Shown: positions 44,967 through 53,492 of the stretch, piece by piece
Position numbering within the stretch: the stretch's first letter is position 1
Layout of the letters: each line of letters opens with the position of its first letter
Assembly: GCF_016735585.2 (NCBI RefSeq)
Contig: NZ_JAERSE020000002.1
Span: forward strand, 868,001 to 932,000
Reading direction: 5' to 3'
Origin: Chryseobacterium tagetis
GTDB lineage: Bacteria; Bacteroidota; Bacteroidia; Flavobacteriales; Weeksellaceae
Length of the DNA stretch: 64,000 nt
Made by a program: the position numbers and the translations under genes
The notes under the pieces: model-generated
Database searches by the model: none
What the model was told of the DNA's origin: nothing
Seen by the model: the letters and a program-made list of their open reading frames with translations, nothing else

Positions 44967-45698
44967 ATGAAATGTGCTATTGTAACAGGGGGCTCCAGAG
45001 GAATCGGAAGAGCAATCTGTTTAAAACTCGCAGAAGAAAAAAATTATCACCTCCTGATCAACTACACTTCTAATGAAGCTGCGGCAAAAGAAACTTTGGC
45101 TGCTGTTGAAGAACTGGGAGCAACGGGAGAAATTCTGAAATTTGATGTTGGAAATGCTGAAGAAACTCAAAACATTTTAACAAAATGGCAGGAAAACAAT
45201 CCAAATGCTGTAGTTGAAGTTATTGTAAATAATGCCGGAATTACAAGAGACGGATTATTTATGTGGATGCCGAGTGAAGACTGGAATTCTGTGATCAATA
45301 CAAGTTTAAATGGTTTTTATAACGTGACGAATTTCTTTATTCAGAAACTGTTGCGTAACAAATACGGTAGAATTATCAATATGGTTTCGGTTTCGGGGGT
45401 GAAAGGAACTGCCGGACAAACCAATTATTCTGCGGCAAAAGGAGCTTTGGTAGGAGCTACAAAAGCGTTGGCTCAGGAAGTGGCAAAGAGAAATATTACG
45501 GTAAATGCAGTAGCACCTGGATTTATCAGAACAGATATGACGCAGGATTTTAATGAAGATGAATTGAAAGCAATGATTCCTGCCAACAGATTTGGAGAAG
45601 CCGAAGAAGTAGCAGACTTAGTTGCATTTCTGGCGTCTAGAAAAGCTTCTTACATTACGGGGGAAGTCATTAATATTAATGGTGGAATATACTCTTAA
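44967..45698 (+). CDS. 3-oxoacyl-ACP reductase of the pigment cluster
   Basis: A 243-residue short-chain dehydrogenase of FabG type. TGGSRGIGRA (residues 7-16) binds NADPH; NNAG and the Ser-Tyr-Lys set (SVSG then YSAAKGAL near 155) are catalytic. It would reduce beta-keto groups during polyene extension. It lies between the ammonia-lyase and the ketosynthase on the same strand; a hairpin element fills the 88-bp gap before the ketosynthase. Confidence 0.92.
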   Translation: MKCAIVTGGSRGIGRAICLKLAEEKNYHLLINYTSNEAAAKETLAAVEELGATGEILKFDVGNAEETQNILTKWQENNPNAVVEVIVNNAGITRDGLFMWMPSEDWNSVINTSLNGFYNVTNFFIQKLLRNKYGRIINMVSVSGVKGTAGQTNYSAAKGALVGATKALAQEVAKRNITVNAVAPGFIRTDMTQDFNEDELKAMIPANRFGEAEEVADLVAFLASRKASYITGEVININGGIYS

Positions 45699-45700
45699 AT

Positions 45701-45780
45701 AATGTAACAATTTAACAATGTAACAATTGAATTCGATTTAAAAATTGTTACACTGGTAAACTGATACATTGCTAAATTTT
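45701..45780. repeat. TGTAACAAT hairpin element, copy A
   Basis: Two 28-bp imperfect inverted arms beginning AATGTAACAATTTAACAATG (45701) and ending near GATACATTGC (45772). It lies between fabG and the ketosynthase and ends 7 bases before its ATG, with TTGCTAAATTTT just before the start. Confidence 0.75.
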
Positions 45781-45786
45781 AAAAGC

Positions 45787-47007
45787 ATGGAAAATAGGGT
45801 TGTAATTACCGGAATGGGAATTTATTCTTGCATCGGAACTTCTCTGGAAGAAGTCAGAGAATCCCTATATCAAGGTAAATCCGGAATTATTTTAGATAAA
45901 GAAAGAAAAGAGTTCGGGTTCAGATCGGGTCTTACGGGAGTTGTTCCGAAACCGGATCTGAAAAATCTTTTGAACAGAAGACAACGTGTAAGCATGGGAG
46001 AAGAAAGCGAATATGCTTATCTTGCGACCATTGATGCACTTAAACAGGCAAATCTAGATCAGGATTTCCTGGATGCCCATGAAGTTGGGATTTTATATGG
46101 AAATGACAGTGTTTCTCAGGCGGTGGTAGAATCTATCGACATTGCCAGAGAAAAGAAAGATACAACACTCATGGGTTCCGGAGCGATCTTCAAATCGATG
46201 AACTCTACCGTTACGATGAACCTTTCAACGATATTCAAGTTGAGAGGGATTAATCTTACCATCAGTGCAGCCTGTGCAAGCGGATCACATTCACTTGGAT
46301 TGGCTTATATGATGATCAAAAACGGGTTTCAGGATATGATTGTTTGCGGTGGTGCACAGGAAACCAATAAATATTCAATGGCTAGTTTTGACGGCTTAGG
46401 TGTTTTCTCAGTAAGAGAAGATGAACCTACAAAAGCATCAAGACCTTTTGATTCAGCCAGAGACGGGCTTATTCCAAGCGGAGGAGCAGCAACTTTAATT
46501 GTTGAAAGCTTAGAATCTGCGCAAAGAAGAGGGGTGCCGATTTTGGCAGAAATCGTAGGATACGGTTTCTCTTCCAACGGAGGTCACATCTCAACACCGA
46601 ATGTTGACGGACCGGCTTTAGCAATGAACAGAGCTTTGAAACAGTCAGGGTTAGAAGCCGGAAATATAGACTATATTAATGCTCATGCAACTTCTACGCC
46701 TATCGGAGATACCAACGAAGCGAGAGCGATTCATGAGATCTTCGGAAGCGAAGTTCCGGTAAGTTCTACAAAATCAATGACGGGACATGAATGCTGGATG
46801 GCAGGTGCAAGTGAGGTGATTTATTCCATTCTGATGATGCAGAATGATTTCATCGCTCCGAATATCAATCTGGAAACTCCGGACGAAGATGCTCAAAAGA
46901 TAAATCTGGTCTCAAAAACAAAAAGTCAAAAAATTGATGTATTTTTGTCGAATTCTTTCGGATTTGGGGGAACCAATTCCGCATTAATAGTTAAAAAATT
47001 TGATTAA
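45787..47007 (+). CDS. Beta-ketoacyl-ACP synthase (KS-1)
   Basis: A 406-residue KAS-I/II-type ketosynthase, using the ATG at 45787 (an upstream in-frame TTG lies in the repeat). The catalytic Cys163 is in ISAACASGSHSL, and the two His in NAHATSTPIGD and SMTGHECWMAG. So all three catalytic residues are present. It should carry out Claisen condensations for the polyene chain. Its stop is 4 bp before the ACP start, and both are translated in one operon. Confidence 0.93.
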   Translation: MENRVVITGMGIYSCIGTSLEEVRESLYQGKSGIILDKERKEFGFRSGLTGVVPKPDLKNLLNRRQRVSMGEESEYAYLATIDALKQANLDQDFLDAHEVGILYGNDSVSQAVVESIDIAREKKDTTLMGSGAIFKSMNSTVTMNLSTIFKLRGINLTISAACASGSHSLGLAYMMIKNGFQDMIVCGGAQETNKYSMASFDGLGVFSVREDEPTKASRPFDSARDGLIPSGGAATLIVESLESAQRRGVPILAEIVGYGFSSNGGHISTPNVDGPALAMNRALKQSGLEAGNIDYINAHATSTPIGDTNEARAIHEIFGSEVPVSSTKSMTGHECWMAGASEVIYSILMMQNDFIAPNINLETPDEDAQKINLVSKTKSQKIDVFLSNSFGFGGTNSALIVKKFD

Positions 47008-47011
47008 AAAC

Positions 47012-47266
47012 ATGGAAAGAGAAAAAATTATTGCTATAGCAAATGATTTTTTGATTAATGAATTTGAAGTAGACGGAGATGAGATCAGCAATGAGGCTAA
47101 TCTTAAGAAGACCCTTGGTTTAGACAGTCTGGATTATATTGATCTTGTAGTAGTAATAGAATCTAATTTCGGAGTGAAATTAGGAGAAGCAGACTTCAAA
47201 CAAATGGTAACATTTGAGGATTTCTACACGACTATCGAAAATAAAATCGCTGAAAAAAACGCATAA
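47012..47266 (+). CDS. Acyl carrier protein 1 of the pigment cluster
   Basis: An 84-residue ACP. The phosphopantetheine Ser39 lies in GLDSLDYIDL. I use the ATG at 47012; an earlier in-frame TTG at 47000 overlaps the ketosynthase end. Acidic helix II (DLVVVIESNFGVKLG) is typical. It would carry the growing aryl-polyene chain, separate from the second ACP at 59099. Confidence 0.93.
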   Translation: MEREKIIAIANDFLINEFEVDGDEISNEANLKKTLGLDSLDYIDLVVVIESNFGVKLGEADFKQMVTFEDFYTTIENKIAEKNA

Positions 47267-47289
47267 CTATCGATTAAAAATCTACTCTA

Positions 47290-47363
47290 ACAATGTAACA
47301 ATATAGCAATCTGACAGTTTTCAATGTTTAAAATAGTGTTACATTGTTAGACTCATATATTGC
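47290..47363. repeat. TGTAACAAT hairpin element, copy B
   Basis: Inverted arms start CAATGTAACAATATAGC (47291) and end with the related ATATTG (47358); the middle contains GTGTTACATTGTTAG. It lies between the ACP and acyltransferase genes and is followed directly by TAAATTTG (47364-47371), 4 bases before the ATG at 47376. Confidence 0.7.
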
Positions 47364-47375
47364 TAAATTTGAACT

Positions 47376-48260
47376 ATGAACAAATGGAAAGGTAAATCCA
47401 AAGGCACTATTTTAGGATATAAAATATTCGTTTGGTGCATTAGAAATATCGGAATCAGGAGTTCATATTTTGTTTTATATTTCGTTGCGGCTTACTATTT
47501 TTTATTTCTGAAAAAAAGCAACCGATATATTTCTTATTATTTTAATAAAAGACTTAACTATAATTCTTGGAAAACAAAGCTTTCTGTTTTTAAAAGTTAT
47601 TTCACTTTTGGTCAGGTCTTGATTGATAAAACTGCAATTTCTGCGGGGCTTAGAGAAAAATATACGTACGAATTTGACGGTGTTGAAAATCTTAAAAACC
47701 TTTTAGCAGAAAAAAAAGGAGGAGTTTTGATCAGTGCTCACATCGGAAATTTTGAAATTGCCGAACGTTTTTTTGCAGACATTGATTTTGATTGCCAAAT
47801 TAATCTGGTAACTACAGATCAGGAAGTTACCGTGATCAAAGAATACCTTGAAAGTGTTTCTGTTAATAAGAGTTCCATTAAATTCATCTATGTAAAAGAC
47901 GATATGTCGCACATTTTCGATATTAATGAAGCTTTATCTAAAAACGAACTGATCTGCTTTACCGGAGACCGTTACTTTGAAGGCTCAAAATATCTGGAGG
48001 GAGAATTGCTGGGCAAAACAGCGAAATTTCCGGCTGGTCCATTCCTTATTGCTTCCAGACTGGGAGTTCCGGTGGTCTATGTCTATGTAATGAAAGAAAA
48101 AAATCTTCATTACCATTTATATGCAAGAGTCGCTCAAAATATCAAAAAGCGCGATGCACAGGGACTTTTAAATTCCTACACCCAAAATCTTGAAACCATG
48201 CTGAAAAAATATCCGCTGCAATGGTTCAATTACTTTGATTTTTGGGATGATATTGATTAA
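47376..48260 (+). CDS. Lysophospholipid-acyltransferase-like protein (HtrB/WaaM type)
   Basis: A 294-residue membrane-associated acyltransferase. The HxxxxE catalytic motif is SAHIGNFEIAE near residue 119; GDRYFEGS near 191 is a second motif. A hydrophobic N-terminal region anchors it at the inner membrane. Similar acyltransferases occur in aryl-polyene clusters, where they may attach the polyene to a lipid. In flexirubins the analogous step would be esterification, but the exact acceptor is not shown here. Confidence 0.85.
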   Translation: MNKWKGKSKGTILGYKIFVWCIRNIGIRSSYFVLYFVAAYYFLFLKKSNRYISYYFNKRLNYNSWKTKLSVFKSYFTFGQVLIDKTAISAGLREKYTYEFDGVENLKNLLAEKKGGVLISAHIGNFEIAERFFADIDFDCQINLVTTDQEVTVIKEYLESVSVNKSSIKFIYVKDDMSHIFDINEALSKNELICFTGDRYFEGSKYLEGELLGKTAKFPAGPFLIASRLGVPVVYVYVMKEKNLHYHLYARVAQNIKKRDAQGLLNSYTQNLETMLKKYPLQWFNYFDFWDDID

Positions 48261-48480
48261 TTCCATACTTTTACCGTAGAAAAAGCTAATATTTAAACTC
48301 AAAACATTAAGGTTCTTTTAGGGATTATTCCATTTTTGCTTTGGTTTTCTTAGACTAATTTTTACTTTGCTGAGTGTGAACGTCTTTATGTTCTTAAAAG
48401 ACAGTCGGTTTGTAAAAAGATCTTTGCAGACTTTGCGTTAAATAAAATGATTTCTAAATTTCCTAACAATTAATTTTCTC

Positions 48481-50019
48481 TTGAAAAAAGAATTTGACAT
48501 ACTTGTAATCGGAAGCGGATTGGGAGGTCTTGTTTCGGCTCTTATTCTGGCTAAAGAAGGGCAGAAGGTATGTGTGTTGGAAAAAAATAACCAGTTTGGA
48601 GGAAATCTACAGACATTTTCAAGGGATAAATTGATTTTTGATACCGGTGTTCATTATCTTGGAGGACTTTCAGAAGGTCAGAATCTCAACCGTTTCTTCT
48701 CCTATCTGGAAATCATGAATGAGCTTCAGCTTTATAAAATGAATGAAGATGGGTATGATAAAATTACCTTTGGAGAAGATGAAACCGAATATCCTCATGC
48801 GCAAGGTTATGAAAATTTTGTCAACCAATTGGCTCATTTTTTCCCTGAAGAAAAAGAGAATTTGGAAACCTATTGTCAGGAGATCCAGGAAATCTGTAAT
48901 TATTTCCCAAGATATAATGTCGTAGGAAAAGACAACTATAACGAGGAAATTCTCCACTTGAATACAAGAAGATTTATAGAATCAATCACTTCGAATAAAA
49001 AACTACAGTCTGTTTTGCTAGGCTCTAATTTTCTATATGCAGGAGATTCTGAAAACACGCCTTTTTATGTGCATGCATTGACGGTTAATTCCTATATCCA
49101 AAGTGCTTATAAATGTCTTAAAGGAGGAAGCCAGATTGCAAAGCTTTTAGTAAAAAAACTCCGTGAATATGGAGCCGAAATTCATCGCCATTCTGAAGTT
49201 TCTGAAATGATTTTTAACGAAGAAAATAGGTTGACTTCAGTAAAAACCAAATCAGGGAAAGAATATTCTGCCAGTAAATTTATTTCAAATATTGACATCC
49301 GATCACTAATTACGTTAATTGGGAAAGAACGACTGAAAAAATCTTTTCTGAATCGTGTTCTGAGTTGGGAACCTGTTTCTTCCTGTTTCAGTGTGTATTT
49401 GGTGCTTAAATCGAATTTAGTTCCGAACTACGATTACAATATTTACCATTATTCATCCGAAGAATTGGTTTGGAATGCCTATCGCTACGATAAAAATTCA
49501 TGGCCGGAAACCTATATGCTTTCCACAACGCCTTCTAAACAGCATCCTGAATTTGCAGAAAGTCTTACCGCTATTTCCTATATGGATTTTGAAGAGGTAA
49601 AAGGATGGAAAAAAACATTTAATACCGTTGCAGACGAACATGAAAGAGGGAAATTGTATGAGCAGTTCAAATTGGAAAAAGCCGAAAAAATGATTGCTGC
49701 TCTCGAACGGAAAATTCCCGGTTTGAGAGATGCTGTAAAAAAGGTGTACACTTCTTCACCTTTATCCTATCGCGATTATATCGGAAGCTTTGACGGAAAT
49801 ATGTACGGATATGCCAAAACCTCCGAAAATCCTTTAAAAACAATGGTTTCTCCCCGTACAAAGATCGATAACCTGTTCCTTACCGGACAATCTGTAAATA
49901 TGCATGGAATTTTGGGCTGTACCATCGGTGGATTCAATACCTGTGCAGAGATTCTCGGTAAAGAGATTATTGATGAGAGATTAACACAAATGATTAATAA
50001 AAATAAAAGTGAGGAATAA
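48481..50019 (+). CDS. CrtI/phytoene-desaturase-like FAD oxidoreductase
   Basis: A 512-residue flavoprotein with FAD motif VIGSGLGGLVSALILAKEG (residues 9-27), GGNLQTFS near 39 and a C-terminal QSVNMHGILGCTIGGFNT, as in CrtI-type desaturases and related retinol saturase-like enzymes. It starts with TTG, as no in-frame ATG lies upstream before a stop. It could oxidise or desaturate the polyene. It starts 220 bp after the acyltransferase gene. Confidence 0.83.
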   Translation: MKKEFDILVIGSGLGGLVSALILAKEGQKVCVLEKNNQFGGNLQTFSRDKLIFDTGVHYLGGLSEGQNLNRFFSYLEIMNELQLYKMNEDGYDKITFGEDETEYPHAQGYENFVNQLAHFFPEEKENLETYCQEIQEICNYFPRYNVVGKDNYNEEILHLNTRRFIESITSNKKLQSVLLGSNFLYAGDSENTPFYVHALTVNSYIQSAYKCLKGGSQIAKLLVKKLREYGAEIHRHSEVSEMIFNEENRLTSVKTKSGKEYSASKFISNIDIRSLITLIGKERLKKSFLNRVLSWEPVSSCFSVYLVLKSNLVPNYDYNIYHYSSEELVWNAYRYDKNSWPETYMLSTTPSKQHPEFAESLTAISYMDFEEVKGWKKTFNTVADEHERGKLYEQFKLEKAEKMIAALERKIPGLRDAVKKVYTSSPLSYRDYIGSFDGNMYGYAKTSENPLKTMVSPRTKIDNLFLTGQSVNMHGILGCTIGGFNTCAEILGKEIIDERLTQMINKNKSEE

Positions 50020-50026
50020 TAGCAAA

Positions 50027-51775
50027 ATGACTTTGCAACCTGTCATTCTGAACGGAATGAAATGTAGTGAAGAATCTAAATTAATTCGTAGAGATTCTTC
50101 CTATCGTCAGAATGACATTTGGCGATTTTTATTTAGTATTCTTTTTATTGCTAGTTTCACGTCTTGTGGCGTTCGAAAATCAATAAAACACCTACCCGAT
50201 GTAAGAGAGTATTCGCTTGAAGTTCCGAAAGTGAATAAGATCAACGATTCTACTTTTAGCTTCAATCAAAATTATCTGACGAAAAATAAACAGCAACTTT
50301 GGGAACTGTATATTAAAGGAAATCCTTTACAATTAGGCTATAATAATGGAGCTTTAACCCAAAGTTTAATGCAGAAGCAGGAAGAGATTTTCTTCTCTAA
50401 AGTAGAAGGATTTGTTCCTTCAAAATTTAAACAAAACCTGTTGAGGAACTTTCTGAAATGGTACAACCGAAAAATGTATCTGAATGTAAGAAATGATTTT
50501 CAGGCAGAACTGTACGGATTATCTCAGTATTCATCCGACAAATATGATTTTATTGCCCCTAAATATCTGAGAAGTTTATATCTGCACGGAGCTCACGATA
50601 TTGGTCATGCAATGCAGGATCTGATGATGGTAGGCTGTACTTCTCTTGCGGTATGGAACGAAAACACAGAAGACGGGGATCTGTTGATCGGAAGGAATTT
50701 TGACTTTTATGTAGGAGATGATTTTGCTAAAAATAAACTGGTGGAATTCGTTGAACCAGAAGGAGGAATTCCTTATTTGTCCGTAAGCTGGCCGGGAATG
50801 ATCGGAGTCGTTTCGGGAATGAATAAGGAAGGAATTACAGTGACTATCAATGCAGGGAAATCTAAAATTCCATTAACGGCAAAAACACCAATTTCGCTTG
50901 TGACAAGAGAGATTTTACAGTACGCGAAAAATATAGATGAAGCTATTGCGATCGCCAAAAAGAGAAAAGTCTTTGTTTCAGAATCGATTCTTGTAGGCAG
51001 TGCAAATGATAAAAACGCTGTCATTATTGAAGTTTCACCAGATAATTTTGGCGTGTATAAAGTGGAAAATACAAACCGTGTTTTCTGTACGAATCACTTT
51101 CAGTCTGATGCTTACAAAAATGATAAAAGAAACCAAAAGCATATCATAGAAAGCCATTCTGAATATCGTTACGAAAAATTACAGGAGCTTTTGCAGGAAA
51201 ATAAAAAGCTGAATCCTGAGAAAATGGCCTCAATTTTAAGAGACAAATCAGGGTTGAAAGGAGAAAAAATTGGTTACGGTAATGAGAAAGCAATCAATCA
51301 GCTTTTGGCACATCATGCCGTGATTTTCTCGCCTCAGAAAAAATTGGTTTGGGTTTCTTCCAATCCGTATCAATTGGGCGAATTTGTCTGCTATGATCTG
51401 AATGAGATCTTCTCGGAAAAAAGATTGCAGAATGGTAGATTTTCAAGATCAGAATTAAATATTGCCAAAGATCCTTTCATTGATTCTCCTGAATATGAAA
51501 ATTATGAACAGTATAAAATCATGAGTTCGGAAGTTAATGATGCCATTAATAATAAAGACATTTTTCTTACGGATGATCTTGTGTCATATTATCAGTCTTT
51601 AAATCCGGATTTTTGGTGGGTGTATTATCAATCCGGGAAATATTATTTTAACAGAAAAGAATATTCAAAAGCCAAAGTTGAATTTGAAAAAGCTTTATCT
51701 AAAGAAATTACGACTGTTCCGGATAAAGAAAATGTGGCGAAATATTTAAAGAAAACGTTGGGAAAATTGAAGTAG
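50027..51775 (+). CDS. C45-family autoproteolytic acyltransferase/hydrolase lipoprotein
   Basis: A protein of about 570-580 residues. The C45 nucleophile Cys lies in MVGCTSLAVWN near residue 206, with GRNFDFYVGDD, GMNKEGITVTINAGK and ETNHFQS-type blocks downstream, as in acyl-CoA:6-aminopenicillanate acyltransferases. The N-terminus is odd: residues from about 12 to 36 (counted from a GTG at 50009) are encoded by a palindromic repeat (50041-50117), after which comes a lipoprotein signal WRFLFSILFIASFTSC. ATG at 50027 or 50057 is the likely start. Its role in the pigment cluster is unknown; amide or ester transfer is plausible. Confidence 0.75.
   Translation: MTLQPVILNGMKCSEESKLIRRDSSYRQNDIWRFLFSILFIASFTSCGVRKSIKHLPDVREYSLEVPKVNKINDSTFSFNQNYLTKNKQQLWELYIKGNPLQLGYNNGALTQSLMQKQEEIFFSKVEGFVPSKFKQNLLRNFLKWYNRKMYLNVRNDFQAELYGLSQYSSDKYDFIAPKYLRSLYLHGAHDIGHAMQDLMMVGCTSLAVWNENTEDGDLLIGRNFDFYVGDDFAKNKLVEFVEPEGGIPYLSVSWPGMIGVVSGMNKEGITVTINAGKSKIPLTAKTPISLVTREILQYAKNIDEAIAIAKKRKVFVSESILVGSANDKNAVIIEVSPDNFGVYKVENTNRVFCTNHFQSDAYKNDKRNQKHIIESHSEYRYEKLQELLQENKKLNPEKMASILRDKSGLKGEKIGYGNEKAINQLLAHHAVIFSPQKKLVWVSSNPYQLGEFVCYDLNEIFSEKRLQNGRFSRSELNIAKDPFIDSPEYENYEQYKIMSSEVNDAINNKDIFLTDDLVSYYQSLNPDFWWVYYQSGKYYFNRKEYSKAKVEFEKALSKEITTVPDKENVAKYLKKTLGKLK
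50041..50117. repeat. Palindromic element, TGTCATTCTG family (copy 2), inside coding sequence
   Basis: Perfect 10-bp terminal inverted repeats TGTCATTCTG (50041-50050) and CAGAATGACA (50108-50117), with inner GAAGAATCT / AGATTCTTC arms. The 77 bp are read through in frame at the N-terminus of the C45 protein. Confidence 0.85.
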
Positions 51776-51820
51776 TTTTAGGGTTTCGGCGGCAAAGCCG
51801 CCGCCGAAACCCTAAAACTA
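51773..51820. terminator. GC-rich hairpin terminator, TTTCGGCGGC family (copy 2)
   Basis: A 21-bp perfect stem (51773-51793 with 51800-51820) that starts with the stop codon of the C45 gene, loop AAAGCC. Shared core GTTTCGGCGGC with 32479-32517. It separates the convergent halves of the pigment cluster. Confidence 0.85.
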
Positions 51821-51838
51821 GTAACGAACCTAGAAAAA

Positions 51839-53011
51839 TCAGTTATTATCAGGGTTTACTTTATTCAAAAAAAGAAAAGTCGCAATTCCAGAAATCACAG
51901 ATCCACCGCTTGCTAAAATCATACTTCCGATGATATACTGAAGAAGATTATTTTTTACCAGGTCAAAGTTCAGTTCCTGACTGAAAATATCACTGTCTCC
52001 GCTCACAAAAGGAGCACCTAAAAATAAAGAAGCAGCAATAACAAAAGGGATAAACGGAGGCAAACTCACATTGGACGCTACAAACGCCAATACTTTATTC
52101 AGTTTAAGAAGAACAGATAGAGAAATGACCAGTAAGGTCTGAAATCCCCAAAAAGGAGAGAGACCTATGAAAACGCCGAGAGCTACAGAAAATGCTTTTG
52201 TTCGGTTGGTTCCGTCACTTTCGAGAACATCTTCCTTTATAAACCTTCTAAAGCTTTTCTTTCTGAAATTATTGATGAAATTTCTCGGAATAATATACAA
52301 TAAAGTGATGGTCACCAAAATGGTGTTCAGAATACTGATTCTCGTGAAATCCTTAAATGGCCTGAAATGCGAAACCCTTTCCGCAGGATCATACAAGACT
52401 TTGATCGGAACATTTTTTACAGGAACATGTCTCCAGGCTGTCCTTACAATAATTTCAATCTCAAACTCAAATTTCGGAGTGAAATATTTCTTAGGAATCT
52501 TATGTAAAGGGTATAATCTATAACCGGATTGGGTATCTTCAAGCCTAATTCCTGTTTCAAACCAGAACCAGAAATTAGAAAAACGGTTTCCGAAGCTGCT
52601 TTTCTTAGGAATTCCGTCTTGAGACATATTACGGTTACCAATGAGTAAAATATCCTCATTTTCCTCTAATAAAGCTTGTACGAAAACAGGAATGTCATCC
52701 GGATAATGCTGTCCGTCAGAATCGATTGTTATGGCGTAATCAAAACCTGATTGTTTGGCTTTTTTAAATCCTGTTCTTAATCCGTTTCCCTTTCCTTTAT
52801 TTTCAGGCAAAGAAATAACGTCAATAGCAGGATAATTTTGCAGAATCTGAGCCGTAGAATCGGTAGAACCGTCATTTACGACAATGATATTATCTGTGTA
52901 TTCCAAAACACCGTCAATGACTCTTTTCAGTGTTTTTTCATTGTTGTAGGTAGGTATTAAAACGCAGATTTTCTTTTCAGAAATTGCATTTTGTACTTCA
53001 GAGAGGGTCAT
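51839..53011 (-). CDS. Glycosyltransferase family 2 fused to DUF2062
   Basis: A 390-residue fusion. Residues 1-235 form a GT2 domain (VLIPTYNNEKT, VVNDGSTDST, TIDSDGQHY as DxD, EDTQSGYRLY). A C-terminal DUF2062 membrane domain (SVALGVFIGLSPFWGFQT near 285) has 2-4 hydrophobic segments. This fusion is a known companion of aryl-polyene/flexirubin clusters. It probably transfers a sugar or a polyprenyl-phosphate-linked group in the envelope. It is the first gene of the minus-strand side, 5 bp before the next gene. Confidence 0.87.
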   Translation of the reverse strand: MTLSEVQNAISEKKICVLIPTYNNEKTLKRVIDGVLEYTDNIIVVNDGSTDSTAQILQNYPAIDVISLPENKGKGNGLRTGFKKAKQSGFDYAITIDSDGQHYPDDIPVFVQALLEENEDILLIGNRNMSQDGIPKKSSFGNRFSNFWFWFETGIRLEDTQSGYRLYPLHKIPKKYFTPKFEFEIEIIVRTAWRHVPVKNVPIKVLYDPAERVSHFRPFKDFTRISILNTILVTITLLYIIPRNFINNFRKKSFRRFIKEDVLESDGTNRTKAFSVALGVFIGLSPFWGFQTLLVISLSVLLKLNKVLAFVASNVSLPPFIPFVIAASLFLGAPFVSGDSDIFSQELNFDLVKNNLLQYIIGSMILASGGSVISGIATFLFLNKVNPDNN

Positions 53012-53015
53012 TGTC

Positions 53016-53492
53016 TTATTTTAGTGTTGCTCTTTCTTCAGCCGAAATGGTTTTAGATTGTGCTGCAAAATTTTTAATATAGTTTTTTAAGGCCGTATTT
53101 TGCTTGCTGTAGTTATTGATAATGAAAGCTTTATCATCTTTTAGACTTCCTCTGTATCCTACAATTCTTGGAATGTTTTCCTGAACACTTAGTCTTATCA
53201 GACGAAGCTCAATATTATTAGGATTAGATTTGATAATACTTTCTAAATTTGTCGCGCCTGATTTCACCAGAGACTTTCTGTTTTGCTTGGCAATTTTTGC
53301 CTCCATAATCTGTGCAGCTGCTTTATAGCCTTTAGTCACAGCATCAGAACCGGTTTGCTTTTCAGCTGTATTGATAAATGCTTCAATATTGGCATTCGAC
53401 AGATTGGCTTTTGCATAGCTGTTTCTTAATGTTTCAAGATCCGTTTGGAAAAACAAAAGAAAAGCAGTGAGGAAAGTTACAATAAGTTTCAT
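53016..53492 (-). CDS. Secreted protein of unknown function, pigment cluster
   Basis: A 158-residue protein with a signal peptide (MKLIVTFLTAFLLFFQ). It is mainly helical (LETLRNSYAKANLSNANIEAFI, MEAKIAKQNRKSLVKSG). I do not recognise a family; similar sequences occur in flexirubin clusters as I recall. It overlaps the dehydratase by one base. Confidence 0.65.
   Translation of the reverse strand: MKLIVTFLTAFLLFFQTDLETLRNSYAKANLSNANIEAFINTAEKQTGSDAVTKGYKAAAQIMEAKIAKQNRKSLVKSGATNLESIIKSNPNNIELRLIRLSVQENIPRIVGYRGSLKDDKAFIINNYSKQNTALKNYIKNFAAQSKTISAEERATLK

Noticed and set aside
48411..48455. CTTTGCG-rich stretch before the CrtI-like gene as a third full L element
   Set aside because: Only the end motif is shared; the internal landmarks are absent, so it is at most a decayed fragment.
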